A model generated the notes under the pieces. That model was given only the letters and a program-made list of their open reading frames with translations, was not told the origin of the DNA and searched no databases. Source: Candidatus Pelagisphaera phototrophica (GTDB taxonomy: Bacteria; Verrucomicrobiota; Verrucomicrobiia; Opitutales; Opitutaceae). Taken from it: a DNA stretch of 64,000 nucleotides. The first letter of the stretch is position 1; each line of letters opens with the position of its first letter. The DNA is taken from positions 930,001-994,000 of the forward strand of contig NZ_CP076039.1 of NCBI RefSeq assembly GCF_014529625.1. Direction: 5' to 3'. The position numbers and the translations under genes are program-made. Positions 18,528 through 27,417 of the stretch are shown here, piece by piece.

Positions 18528-19682
18528 ATGAAAACTCACAAAGTAGGTATTATAATGAACGGCGTCACTGGCCGCATGGGCACGAATCAGCATCTCATGC
18601 GTTCGATCGTCGAAATTATCAAACAGGGGGGCGTTTGGGTGAACCCTGAAGAGACGATTATACCCATTCCCATTCTAGTTGGAAGGAACGAAACTAAGCT
18701 CAAGGAATTGTCAGCCCGATCCGGTATCGAGCGATGGACTACCGATTTGGACAGCGTTATGGCAGACCCAGAGTTTTCCATCTATTTCGATGCTCAAAGC
18801 ACTTTGAGGCGGGCGGATGCCGTAAAAGCGGCAGCGACGGCAGGAAAACACGTCTACTGCGAAAAGCCAACTGCAGTGGATACGCAGACCGCGATTGATT
18901 TACACAACTTTTGCGTGGACAAGGGTGTTAAGAGTGGCGTGGTTCAGGACAAACTCTGGCTTCCTGGATTGGTTAAATTGAAGCGGGCGATCGAAAAAGG
19001 CTACCTAGGACGCATATTCTCGGTAACTGGAGATTTTGGATACTGGGTATTTGAAGGAGACACAATTCCAGCCCAGCGACCTTCCTGGAACTACCGTAAG
19101 GAAGACGGTGGTGGAATGATGATCGACATGCTATGCCATTGGAGATACGTTCTCGACAACCTCTTTGGACCCGTGAAGGCCGTTAGTTGCCGTGGTGCGA
19201 CGCACATTAATCAGCGCATCGACGAAAGTGGAAACCCCTATGCGTGTACGGCGGATGACGCGGCCTATTCGATGTTTGAGATCGACGGGCCACATGGTGA
19301 AATTGTCGTTAACTTCAACTCTTCTTGGTGCACTCGCGTCCGCAGAGACGATTTGCTAACGCTGCATGTAGATGGCGAGCTAGGTTCCGCGGTTGCCGGT
19401 TTGCGGGACTGTCATATTCAGCATTATGCGAATACGCCAAAGCCGATTTGGAATCCTGATATCGATCAGCCTATCGATTTTTACAAGGACTGGTCCGAGG
19501 TGCCCAACCAGGAAGTTTACGACAACGCTTTCAAGGTTCAGTGGGAAATGTATTTGAAGCACGTGGTGCTGGATACGCCCTTCCGTTGGACACTACTTGA
19601 AGGAGCAAAAGGAGTACAACTAGCCGCACTCGGTATGCAAAGCTGGGAAGAGCGCAAGTGGCTCGACGTTCCAGATTTGTAG
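18528..19682 (+). CDS. Gfo/Idh/MocA-family oxidoreductase
   Basis: 384 residues. Rossmann fold at the N-terminus (KVGIIMNGVTGRMGTNQH), GKHVYCEKPTAVD as the EKP motif, and a C-terminal alpha/beta domain with GGGMMIDMLCHWRYVLDNLF containing the usual active-site histidine region. It probably oxidises or reduces a sugar hydroxyl with NAD(P), acting with the TIM-barrel protein before it. Last gene before the terminator at 19694. Confidence 0.9.
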   Translation: MKTHKVGIIMNGVTGRMGTNQHLMRSIVEIIKQGGVWVNPEETIIPIPILVGRNETKLKELSARSGIERWTTDLDSVMADPEFSIYFDAQSTLRRADAVKAAATAGKHVYCEKPTAVDTQTAIDLHNFCVDKGVKSGVVQDKLWLPGLVKLKRAIEKGYLGRIFSVTGDFGYWVFEGDTIPAQRPSWNYRKEDGGGMMIDMLCHWRYVLDNLFGPVKAVSCRGATHINQRIDESGNPYACTADDAAYSMFEIDGPHGEIVVNFNSSWCTRVRRDDLLTLHVDGELGSAVAGLRDCHIQHYANTPKPIWNPDIDQPIDFYKDWSEVPNQEVYDNAFKVQWEMYLKHVVLDTPFRWTLLEGAKGVQLAALGMQSWEERKWLDVPDL

Positions 19683-19693
19683 AAAATTGATTG

Positions 19694-19727
19694 CGGGCTT
19701 GGGTTCTTTCCAAGCCCGTTGTTTTGT
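19694..19727 (+). terminator. Strong Rho-independent terminator
   Basis: CGGGCTTGG (19694-19702), a seven-base loop, CCAAGCCCG (19710-19718) and TTGTTTTGT. A perfect nine-base GC-rich stem 12 bases after the oxidoreductase stop. The SDR gene begins 32 bases later and must have its own promoter or rely on readthrough. Confidence 0.9.
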
Positions 19728-19758
19728 ATATTGGTAATAACAATAACTGAAGAAAGTC

Positions 19759-20553
19759 ATGATGGCAAAAGCGAATAGTAAAACTGCTCTAGTAACGGGC
19801 GGAACAAGAGGAATCGGTTTTGGAATTGCTCAATCCCTAGCGGATGAAGGTTGGAATCTTATACTGAATGGTATACGTTCTGAGAATACCGTTCGAGACG
19901 TGCTCGATTTACTCCGATCGAAGGGGGTTGAGGTTGCCTACGCACGAGGCGACATTGGTTCTACTGAGGGCCGTGAATCGATCATCGAAATCGTACGATC
20001 CGCCCCAGGCGGGACATTAAATATGCTCGTCAACAATGCTGGCGTGGCTCCCAAGCAGCGTCTGGACATTCTGGAGACGACGGAGGAAAACTATGACTTC
20101 GTCGTCGATACAAACTTGAAAGGCACTTTCTTTCTGACTCAGCTCGTCGCTAATGACATGGTGGAGGCAAAGAAGCAGGACGAAAGCTTTTCGGGAGCAA
20201 TTGTGAATGTCTCCTCGATCTCAGCAACGGTCGTTTCGGTGAATCGTGGTGAGTACTGCATTGCTAAAGCAGGCCTGAGTATGGTCACCCAGCTTTTCGC
20301 AGCTCGTATGGGTGAATTTGATATCCCAGTGTACGAGATTCGCCCTGGAGTAACAAAAACTGATATGACCGCTTCACCCGCGGTGACCGAGAAGTACGAC
20401 AAGCTGATCGGAGAAGGTCTGTGCGTCACCAAGCGCTGGGGCTATCCTGAAGATGTGGCAAAGTCAGTAGCATCGCTCGCCCGAGGCGATTTTCCGTATT
20501 CAACGGGACAAGTGTTGATGGTGGATGGAGGACTGTCTATCCCGAGGCTTTGA
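19759..20553 (+). CDS. Short-chain dehydrogenase/reductase
   Basis: 264 residues, classical SDR. ALVTGGTRGIGFGIAQSL is the cofactor motif, NNAGVAP the structural motif, and S-Y-K are in NVSSISA and EYCIAKAGLSM. EIRPGVTKTDMT and TGQVLMVDGGLSI follow. It resembles 3-ketoacyl-ACP reductase-like sugar dehydrogenases. With GH88-like hydrolase upstream and kdgK/eda nearby, reduction of 4-deoxy-5-keto-uronate to 2-keto-3-deoxygluconate is an attractive but unproven role. ATG at 19759 or 19762. Confidence 0.85.
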   Translation: MMAKANSKTALVTGGTRGIGFGIAQSLADEGWNLILNGIRSENTVRDVLDLLRSKGVEVAYARGDIGSTEGRESIIEIVRSAPGGTLNMLVNNAGVAPKQRLDILETTEENYDFVVDTNLKGTFFLTQLVANDMVEAKKQDESFSGAIVNVSSISATVVSVNRGEYCIAKAGLSMVTQLFAARMGEFDIPVYEIRPGVTKTDMTASPAVTEKYDKLIGEGLCVTKRWGYPEDVAKSVASLARGDFPYSTGQVLMVDGGLSIPRL

Positions 20554-20659
20554 TCTATGCGATCCTAGTGTTTAAAAGTTTTTGGGTGACGGTGTTTGCC
20601 GCTTGGAGAACTATAGTTCCGAGGGATTTGGGCTGATTTCGATTAGTCGAGAAACCCCG

Positions 20660-20830
20660 TTACGAAGGGTCGATCTTTTTGATGTGAGTTGGCAGTGAGG
20701 GTTTTGCACATTTGCAACTGACGGTATGACCGCAGCCTCGCTTCCCCTTGAACAAAAAGCGTTTAGCGAGACAGGCCGTTGCGAGGGCGACAACTAGGAG
20801 GATGATGACTGTTTCCGATACTTGCAACAT
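20660..20830 (-). CDS. FeoB-associated Cys-rich membrane protein
   Basis: A 56-residue gene on the minus strand, divergent from feoA (start codons 72 bases apart). ATG at 20830, TAA at 20660-20662. One N-terminal membrane helix (VIILLVVALATACLA) is followed by basic residues and a cysteine cluster GCGHTVSCKCAKPS (C33, C39, C41; C20 lies in the helix). This layout matches the FeoB-associated Cys-rich membrane protein family found with many feo operons, which is proposed to aid ferrous-iron transport or handling. Exact role unknown. Divergent orientation is less usual than a position downstream of feoB. Confidence 0.75.
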   Translation of the reverse strand: MLQVSETVIILLVVALATACLAKRFLFKGKRGCGHTVSCKCAKPSLPTHIKKIDPS

Positions 20831-20865
20831 GGACGCAAAACCATTTGACTTCTAACAGTTTAGAC

Positions 20866-20880
20866 TGAAACTCGTTCTCA
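20866..20880. promoter_or_regulatory. Fur-box-like dyad upstream of feoA
   Basis: TGAAACT-C-GTTCTCA fits the 7-1-7 Fur consensus TGATAAT-N-ATTATCA at 10 of 14 positions. It sits 22 bases before the feoA start and 35 before the divergent small gene, so it could serve both. A TTGACT box at 20845 may be the -35 of feoAB. Prediction only. Confidence 0.4.
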
Positions 20881-20902
20881 ACAAGCGTAAAAGGAAGATC
20901 CT

Positions 20903-21130
20903 GTGAAAACTTTAAACGATTTAAACGACGGTCAGATCGCAAAGATTGGTTCGTACAAGCGGGCTCAAGGGCTTTCGCGTCGTTTGATGGAGTTGGGGCT
21001 GATGCCGGGAGTTACGGTTCGTTTTATTAAATCTGCTCCGTTGGGGGACCCGATTGCGCTGGACGTTGATGGTCGCCAATTGAGTTTGCGACGTGAAGAC
21101 GCCGCTCAAATCATCGTTCAACCCGTTTAA
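20903..21130 (+). CDS. feoA: Ferrous iron transport protein A
   Basis: 75 residues, the typical length of this SH3-like cytosolic protein. LNDLNDGQIAKIGSYKRAQG, RLMELGLMPGVTVRFIKSAP and GDPIALDVDGRQLSLRREDA cover the whole FeoA domain. It is required for full FeoB activity. AAAAGGAAG precedes the GTG-like ATG-region by a normal distance. feoB starts 23 bases downstream. Confidence 0.96.
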   Translation: MKTLNDLNDGQIAKIGSYKRAQGLSRRLMELGLMPGVTVRFIKSAPLGDPIALDVDGRQLSLRREDAAQIIVQPV

Positions 21131-21153
21131 AGCCTGCGAGGCGATATCCCGTA

Positions 21154-23382
21154 GTGCCGAAACTAGCGAATAACCGTGTCTCACCAGATCGACTGCGACG
21201 GGTAGCGTTGATCGGCAATCCTAATACGGGAAAGAGTACGCTGTTCAATTGCCTAACCGGTTTGCGTCAGAAGGTGGGCAACTACTCCGGGGTGACGGTT
21301 CAGAAGAAGACAGGAATTACGCTGATCGGTACAGAGCGCGTTGAGATTCTCGATTTGCCGGGAACCTACAGTTTGGCGGCTACGTCTCCAGACGAGCGGG
21401 TGGTGGTGGATGCCCTTCGTGGGGAGGTTGAGAATCTTGACCGACCGGATATTGTGCTTTGCATTGTCGACGCGACCAATCTGCAGCGAAACTTGTTTCT
21501 CGCTTTTCAAATCGGGCAGCTAGGAGTGCCGATGGTGCTCGCTCTTAACTATTGGGATACCGCTCAAAAGCGGAACATCGCCATAGACATAGAAGGCCTC
21601 AAAGAGAAGCTCGGCATCCCAATTGTGCCGATCTCTGCATCGCGAGCGGAAGGAATCACTGAACTGAAAGATGCGGTGATTCAGGCGTTGGATGAAAAGC
21701 CGAAGTTGATATCACCCACGTGGCCTGAGTCAATAGAGGAAGCGATATCAGGGGTGCGTTCGGAGCTGTCGGAACCAGTATCAGCTCGGATCGACGATGC
21801 CGCTTTAATGCGTGGCATCTTTGAGAATGACGATGAGATCTTCAAACGGGCGGGAGCGTCCGGTTTGGAAACGCAGGAGGCACTTGAGATCTCGAAGAAG
21901 GCACTCTTTAAAGGCGGGCTGAATCCAGCTAATGCAGAAGCGGTACTTTTGTACCGACACATTAAGGAATACGTCGAGCCCTTCATTTCGGCGCGAGATT
22001 CCTCGAGAATCGCGGGGAGTGAGTCCATCGATAGCCTCTTAACGCATAAGGTTTGGGGACTAATCGCGTTTCTGGCCTTGATGTACCTTGTGTTTCAATC
22101 CGTCTACAGTTGGGCGGGACCTTTCATGGACTTGATCGACATGGGAAAGTCCGTGGTGCAAGACACCGTTTCGAACGTTCTCTCAGGGTGGCCTATGATT
22201 GAAAGTCTGGTTACCGATGGGATCATTGAGGGGGTCGGGGCCGTGGTCATATTTTTGCCTCAAATCATGATCCTATTCTTCTTTATAAGTCTGCTAGAGG
22301 ATACTGGATACATGTCGAGGGCAGCTTTTCTGATGGATAAGCTATTTAGTTGGTGCGGTCTGTCGGGTAAAAGTTTTGTCCCGCTTCTTTCCAGCTATGC
22401 TTGCGCCATTCCTGGGGTGATGGCGACTCGAACGATTCAGGATTCAAAAGCCCGATTGGTGACGATTCTTGTCGCTCCCTTTATGAGTTGTTCGGCCAGG
22501 CTACCCGTCTATGTGTTAATGATTGGAGCATTCATAGAGCCTCGATATGGAGCAGCTGTGGCGGGTGCCGTTCTGTTCTCGATGCACTTCGTAGGATTGC
22601 TTGTAGCGATGCCGTTTGCGTACTTGATGAATGAGTACATTCTTAAGACGCCTCCACAGCCCTTTCTTATGGAGTTGCCTAGCTATCAGATCCCCAAAGT
22701 GCGGGATGTGATGCTCAAGATGTACAGTCAGGGTAAGGAGTTCGTCGTTAATGCCGGAACCGTGATATTCGCGATTACCATTATCATTTGGGCTCTCCTA
22801 TATTTTCCACGTACCGAATCCGTAGAAATAGAAACGCGTGAAATATTTGTATCCGAAATTGCCGCTCGGAATGGTTGGACCGAGGAATTTGCCCTAGCGT
22901 CAATCCATGAGGATGAAGCAATCGTGGCCGCATTAGACCACAAGGTGTCTTCCGCATTCATCGAGCAGAGTTGGATGGGGCGGATCGGAAAGACCGTGCA
23001 GCCCGTATTTTCAGGAGCTGGATTTGACTGGAAGATTACCGTAGGCGTGATTGCCAGTTTTCCCGCCCGAGAGGTGATTATTTCCACGCTAGGGATTATC
23101 TACAGTCTTGGCGGTGATGTGGACGAAGAGGCGGGTGACTTGCGTGAAGCGATGGCTAGCCAGAAATGGCAGAGTGGGCCTAAAGCGGGGATGCCGATTT
23201 TCACCATTCCCGTCGTGATTGCGTTAATGGTGTTCTTTGCCCTGTGCCAACAGTGTGGGGCGACCCTTGCGGTGATCGCTCAGGAGACGAGTTGGAGATG
23301 GGCAGCACTGTCCTTTGGGTTTATGACGATCCTCGCTTGGCTGGCTTCAATTGGGATCAACCAGGTGGGATCCTGGTTTTAG
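21154..23382 (+). CDS. feoB: Ferrous iron transporter B
   Basis: 742 residues. Cytosolic GTPase domain first: GNPNTGKSTLFNCLTG (G1), DLPGTYSL (G3), NYWD (G4, usually NMxD) and a helical GDI-like region to about 280. The membrane part follows with FLPQIMILFFFISLLEDTGY, LLSSYACAIPGVMATRTI (the first gate motif), MSCSARLPVYVLMIGAF and FVVNAGTVIFAITIIIW. Near the end FFALCQQCGATLAVI holds Cys residues. It moves Fe2+ into the cytoplasm. Start GTG at 21154; a GTG start and no strong Shine-Dalgarno suggest translational coupling to feoA. Confidence 0.96.
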   Translation: MPKLANNRVSPDRLRRVALIGNPNTGKSTLFNCLTGLRQKVGNYSGVTVQKKTGITLIGTERVEILDLPGTYSLAATSPDERVVVDALRGEVENLDRPDIVLCIVDATNLQRNLFLAFQIGQLGVPMVLALNYWDTAQKRNIAIDIEGLKEKLGIPIVPISASRAEGITELKDAVIQALDEKPKLISPTWPESIEEAISGVRSELSEPVSARIDDAALMRGIFENDDEIFKRAGASGLETQEALEISKKALFKGGLNPANAEAVLLYRHIKEYVEPFISARDSSRIAGSESIDSLLTHKVWGLIAFLALMYLVFQSVYSWAGPFMDLIDMGKSVVQDTVSNVLSGWPMIESLVTDGIIEGVGAVVIFLPQIMILFFFISLLEDTGYMSRAAFLMDKLFSWCGLSGKSFVPLLSSYACAIPGVMATRTIQDSKARLVTILVAPFMSCSARLPVYVLMIGAFIEPRYGAAVAGAVLFSMHFVGLLVAMPFAYLMNEYILKTPPQPFLMELPSYQIPKVRDVMLKMYSQGKEFVVNAGTVIFAITIIIWALLYFPRTESVEIETREIFVSEIAARNGWTEEFALASIHEDEAIVAALDHKVSSAFIEQSWMGRIGKTVQPVFSGAGFDWKITVGVIASFPAREVIISTLGIIYSLGGDVDEEAGDLREAMASQKWQSGPKAGMPIFTIPVVIALMVFFALCQQCGATLAVIAQETSWRWAALSFGFMTILAWLASIGINQVGSWF

Positions 23383-23390
23383 ATAGCCCT

Positions 23391-24443
23391 CTAGTCACCT
23401 TTCGGCTGAAAGGGAGCTTCCTTCGATACCTCAAGAGGAATTGTAAAGCGGAACTCGGATCCCTTGTTAGGAATGGAATCGACTTGAATTTCCCCTCCCA
23501 TGAGCTTGACGAGATTCTTGCAGATCGCTAGACCTAGGCCGCTACCGCCAAAACGGCGCGAAATGGATGCGTCGATTTGTGAGAACGGTTTGAAAAGGCG
23601 ATGCATCTTTTCCGGTGCAATGCCAATGCCAGTGTCTTTGACTGAGACCTGGAGAAGGGAAGCATCTACGGAGATACTAGTAGCGGATGCTTCAATACAG
23701 ATCGAGCCTAGGATAGTGAATTTGAGAGCGTTGTTGACAAGATTGAGAATGATCTGGCGTAAGCGGGCCGAATCACCCACCGCGATGCTGGGAACTGATT
23801 TATCGATCTTCGCGTCGATGGAAAGGGAGCGCTGGACCGCTTTGCTTTTCAGAAGAAAAACGCAACTATTGATACAATCGCTTGGAGAAAAAGGAATTGA
23901 CTCGATATCGATCTTCCCAGCGTCAATTTTGGAAAGATCGAGAATATCATTGATCAATGTAAGCAAGGTATCCCCGCTAGTACGGATCGCTTCGAGCATT
24001 TCCTTTTGGTCCTCATCCAATTCCGTATCCTCGAGAAGGTCTAGCATACCGACCATACCGTTGAGGGGAGTGCGAATTTCATGATTCATATTAGCCAGAA
24101 ACGCGCTCTGCATGTCTATCTTCCGATTGGCTTCCGATGGCTTGACTGAGTCCTCTACGACTGCTGGTAATAGTGTTACAAATACAAGGGAACATGCAGG
24201 GAACGGTAAGCAATTTGCGATGTTAATCTTGCTCGGCTGATTGTCTCCTCCAAGAAAGACTACATTACTTGAGCAAGATGTGCCTTCTGCGATAGCAGAT
24301 ATTAAAAGAGCTTCCAAAGTAGGGGATTGCTCTGCAATTGAACTCTCCGTTGAAAGGAGCTTTTGCGTTGCCGGATCCGACTTCAAAATATTCAGTTCGT
24401 AGTCAACGATGACCGACGATACGACACTTGAAGAGGGTTGCAT
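23391..24443 (-). CDS. Sensor histidine kinase
   Basis: 350 residues, no membrane helix. Residues 1-100 are PAS-like in length but not clearly recognisable. HisKA: FLANMNHEIRTPLNGMVGML with the phosphorylated His, then DILDLSKIDAGK. HATPase: RQIILNLVNNALKFT (N box), VKDTGIGIAPEKM (G1) and RRFGGSGLGLAICKNLV (G2). No receiver domain and no response regulator gene adjacent, so it is a soluble orphan kinase. Convergent with feoB (8 bases between stops). Confidence 0.92.
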   Translation of the reverse strand: MQPSSSVVSSVIVDYELNILKSDPATQKLLSTESSIAEQSPTLEALLISAIAEGTSCSSNVVFLGGDNQPSKINIANCLPFPACSLVFVTLLPAVVEDSVKPSEANRKIDMQSAFLANMNHEIRTPLNGMVGMLDLLEDTELDEDQKEMLEAIRTSGDTLLTLINDILDLSKIDAGKIDIESIPFSPSDCINSCVFLLKSKAVQRSLSIDAKIDKSVPSIAVGDSARLRQIILNLVNNALKFTILGSICIEASATSISVDASLLQVSVKDTGIGIAPEKMHRLFKPFSQIDASISRRFGGSGLGLAICKNLVKLMGGEIQVDSIPNKGSEFRFTIPLEVSKEAPFQPKGD

Positions 24444-24490
24444 TTAGTTTCTATTTTAAATTCGAGGCTTAACGGAGAAAATGGATACGA

Positions 24491-25438
24491 TCATTTTTTT
24501 CTCCTGATATCCGCGTAGCGGTCCTCCCTGATCTTCGAGGGATTGGGAGGGTAGTCCTGGTTCCGCATTAGCTCTTCCAAAGTAGGTGTGACTGAAGGAA
24601 TACCGTCTTGAGGAATCTCCTTGTTTGCGATCCATCCAATGGCATTCAACACGACTTTGCGAAGATTGTCGTCCAACCAGTTGTCATGCCAATGACCGCC
24701 GGTAAACCCAAACCCTCGGCTTCCATTCTCGTTTTCCGACACCCACATGACGTGTTGAAGGTCTCTTCTCGCAACCGCAGCTCGGCCATCTGGAGTCGAA
24801 TTGTGGTGATGGTCCTTTTCTGGTAGCAGATCGATTGGGGGAATCGCGGAAAGAATAGGAGTGACTCCTTCCATGTCTTTCCGGAATCGCATATTGAAGT
24901 ACCATTCGTCATTGATTGAAAACGGCTTAACCCCATTAGCGACGGGATGATCAGGAAGCTTTTCAAATTTAGGTGTCCAGTGCGGGTTGACCGATTTGTA
25001 GAGCTGGTAGTATGCACCTATCCACCGCAGGAACGCATCACCCGGCGCTCCGTCGACCGTTTCGACTCCGTAGTGCAGACAACCGACTCCAACACCCTTG
25101 GCTTGGAGAGCGTCGATGGCACCCACGTGATTATTGGCGACGTGCCTTTCTCCTCCATCGCAGTAAATGACTACGGCTTTGATCCCTTCGAGAAGAGATT
25201 TGTCTTGGGGCCAGCCGGGATTCTCTGGATTGTGGTAGACCGAAGCCTCAAAGTCTAATCCGCTGGCGTTGAGTAATTTAGCTAACAGCAGAGATCCGGC
25301 ATTGTGCTCATGAGCAAAGTACCCGTGGCTCTTTTTACCTGCCACAAAGAGGACTTTTGTTTTATCGGCATGAGCCGCGAATGTGCAGAGAGTGATGCTG
25401 AGGATGGAAAATATTGTCAGGGGACGATTCACTTTCAT
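24491..25438 (-). CDS. Exported ThuA-like protein
   Basis: 315 residues with signal peptide (PLTIFSILSITLCTFAAHA). The ThuA fold, related to class I glutamine amidotransferases, spans residues 27-270: KVLFVAGKKSHGYFAHEHNA, VIYCDGGERH, VGCLHYGVE, RGFGFTGGHWHDNW, VLNAIGWIA. ThuA-like proteins of this type are common in Planctomycetota and Verrucomicrobiota as secreted sugar-linked enzymes; activity is not established. Same strand as the lar genes upstream, gap 57 bases. Confidence 0.88.
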   Translation of the reverse strand: MKVNRPLTIFSILSITLCTFAAHADKTKVLFVAGKKSHGYFAHEHNAGSLLLAKLLNASGLDFEASVYHNPENPGWPQDKSLLEGIKAVVIYCDGGERHVANNHVGAIDALQAKGVGVGCLHYGVETVDGAPGDAFLRWIGAYYQLYKSVNPHWTPKFEKLPDHPVANGVKPFSINDEWYFNMRFRKDMEGVTPILSAIPPIDLLPEKDHHHNSTPDGRAAVARRDLQHVMWVSENENGSRGFGFTGGHWHDNWLDDNLRKVVLNAIGWIANKEIPQDGIPSVTPTLEELMRNQDYPPNPSKIREDRYADIRRKK

Positions 25439-25495
25439 TGATTCTAGCTTATGGTTTTGAATGCACTTTGTTCGTCTTTTAAAATCTCTTTTTGA

Positions 25496-26764
25496 CTAGC
25501 TGCCTTCGATTGACTGCTTCAGCTCCATTATGGAAACCCCTTGTTTCTTCGCTACTCTGGACAAGTCTTCATATTCCGCTTTTCGCCGTTCTTTGCCAGA
25601 AGGGGTGGTTACTGTTTTGACTCTGATGGTCCCGAATTCCGTGGAAACGGCTTCTTCGGTCCGGTCGAGTATTTTACGGCTTACGGGATAATATCGAATA
25701 CCAATTGCCGTGGTATTTTCGAGTATGAAGTCGCAGACCGATTTGAGGTCTTCATGGCTAGCTAAAGCACTGAGCAGGTGGCCGGGCCGGCCCTTTTTCA
25801 TAAGGGCTTGAGTAAGCGTAAAGTCGATCGCCCCTTGCTCGAGAAGTTGAGCCTGGAAATCAGAACCTAGAAGTTCAGATGATGAATCGTCTAGGTTGGT
25901 CTCGACCGAATAGATCGCTGAGGAAGCTTGGCTGATCGTGCCGAGAGAGAGTCGAAGTACATTCGGCCCAATAAAATCTTTCTTTCCCGGACCGTAGGCG
26001 GAACGATCTATCTTCAAGGTTGGTGACTCAAAGATGGGATTGAGGTATTTGAGAATGGCAGCGCCCGTGGGAGTAACACGTTCCCCCTTCTCGTCTCCCT
26101 TGTAGCAGTGAATCCCTTGTAGCAGTTTCGCAGTTGCGGGAGCGGGAATAGGAAGAAGTCCGTGCTGTGTATCGACCATTCCATGACCTACACAAACGGG
26201 TTCTGAATAGGTTGTGAGACTACCGAGCCGATCGATTAGCACAGCGCAGCCTACAATATCAATGATCGAGTCAACGGCACTAATTTCGTGGAAGTGAATC
26301 TTCTCAATGGGAATATTGTGTACTTCTGATTCTGCCTTTCCGATAAGCTGGAAAATTTCCTTAGAAATTTTTCGAGCAGAATCGGTGATATCTGCGTTGT
26401 CGATCAGATCAATAATTTCGCTTAGGTGGCGATGTTCATGGGAGCCATGCACATGACTATGAGGATGATCGTGGCTGTGGGAATGGCTGTGCCCCTCGTC
26501 GTGCTTATGGTGGTGATGTGGGTGTTCGTGCTTATGGCCGTGGTCGTGATGCGCGTTGGTTGGTTCGTTGAGATCGACCACATTCACGTGACGGCATACG
26601 ATGCCGTTTTTTTCCACACTAGTGATCTCAACGCGCCCATCGGGAAGATTCAGTTTTTGAGGAAGCCCCTCGAGGTCATCGTATGCCTCCAGCAGTCCGC
26701 AAAGAGCTCCGAGGAACATGTCTCCTGAAAGACCGGAAAATGGCTCTATGTAGAGGGTATTCAT
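25496..26764 (-). CDS. larC: Nickel-pincer cofactor synthase LarC
   Basis: 422 residues in a single frame, unlike Lactiplantibacillus where larC is split by programmed frameshift. LarC is a CTP-dependent cyclometallase that inserts Ni into the pyridinium-bis-thiocarboxylic acid mononucleotide. Starts MNTLYIEPFSGLSGDMFLGAL, then a His-rich insertion (residues 72-113, 22 His), HFHEISAVDSIIDIVG, HGLLPIPAPATAKLL, RVTPTGAAIL, VETNLDDSSSE, LMKKGRPGHLLSALA. Its start overlaps the larB stop by four bases. Confidence 0.95.
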   Translation of the reverse strand: MNTLYIEPFSGLSGDMFLGALCGLLEAYDDLEGLPQKLNLPDGRVEITSVEKNGIVCRHVNVVDLNEPTNAHHDHGHKHEHPHHHHKHDEGHSHSHSHDHPHSHVHGSHEHRHLSEIIDLIDNADITDSARKISKEIFQLIGKAESEVHNIPIEKIHFHEISAVDSIIDIVGCAVLIDRLGSLTTYSEPVCVGHGMVDTQHGLLPIPAPATAKLLQGIHCYKGDEKGERVTPTGAAILKYLNPIFESPTLKIDRSAYGPGKKDFIGPNVLRLSLGTISQASSAIYSVETNLDDSSSELLGSDFQAQLLEQGAIDFTLTQALMKKGRPGHLLSALASHEDLKSVCDFILENTTAIGIRYYPVSRKILDRTEEAVSTEFGTIRVKTVTTPSGKERRKAEYEDLSRVAKKQGVSIMELKQSIEGS

Positions 26765-27417
26765 TTGGCTTCAATCTGTTTCAAAATCCGGTAGGCTGCC
26801 ATGGCGGCACCGTATCCATTGTCTATATTGGTGACCGAAATGCCATTTGCGCAGCTGGACAGCATGGCATTTAAGGCTGCCATTCCACCTGTAGCGACTC
26901 CGTAACCAACGCTCGATGGCACGGCGATGATGGGCTGGGACAGAAGCCCTCCTACGACACTCGGCAAAGCTCCCTCAAATCCGGCGACCACGATGAGTGT
27001 TCGGCAGGTTTTTATGTCATCCAGACGGTCAAATAGCCTGTGTATTCCGGCTACTCCTACGTCGTTAATCCGTTTTGCAGGGACGTTTAGCAGATTGAGC
27101 GTGTAGTACGCTTCATTGACTATAGGAAGGTCCGAACTACCTGCACTTAATATTCCAATGCGAGCATTCTCGTCGTCGAGATCATTGGCCTGTAACAAAA
27201 AGCACTGGGATACTGGGTCGTAGTGAGCATCAGGAAAATACTCTAGCAGGGCTTGGCCCTTTTCCGGCTGTACCCTTGTGGCCAGTGCGTTTCTAGACTG
27301 AGTTTGATACTCGTTCAGAATTCTTCGTAGCAGGTCTACGGATTTTGAGCTTCCGTAGACCACTTCGGGGAAGCCTAAGCGTTCTTCCCTGTTGGTATCC
27401 AAATTATAGTCATCCAT
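26761..27417 (-). CDS. larB: Nickel-pincer cofactor synthase LarB
   Basis: 218 residues from ATG at 27417, overlapping the larE end by 8 bases; an in-frame TTG at 27474 is a weaker start. LarB is related to PurE and carboxylates and hydrolyses nicotinic acid adenine dinucleotide to pyridinium-3,5-biscarboxylic acid mononucleotide. Motifs: GFPEVVYGSSKS near the N-terminus, GILSAGSSDLPIVNEAYYTL, RINDVGVAGIHRLF, LIVVAGFEGALPSVVGGL, AVPSSVGYGVATGGMAALNA and the tail NIDNGYGAAMAAYRIL. Part of a tight larEBC operon. Confidence 0.95.
   Translation of the reverse strand: MDDYNLDTNREERLGFPEVVYGSSKSVDLLRRILNEYQTQSRNALATRVQPEKGQALLEYFPDAHYDPVSQCFLLQANDLDDENARIGILSAGSSDLPIVNEAYYTLNLLNVPAKRINDVGVAGIHRLFDRLDDIKTCRTLIVVAGFEGALPSVVGGLLSQPIIAVPSSVGYGVATGGMAALNAMLSSCANGISVTNIDNGYGAAMAAYRILKQIEAK

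Noticed and set aside
19694-19758. SDR gene as an integral part of the GH88 operon
   Set aside because: A strong terminator separates them, so it is treated as a neighbouring transcription unit despite the fitting function.
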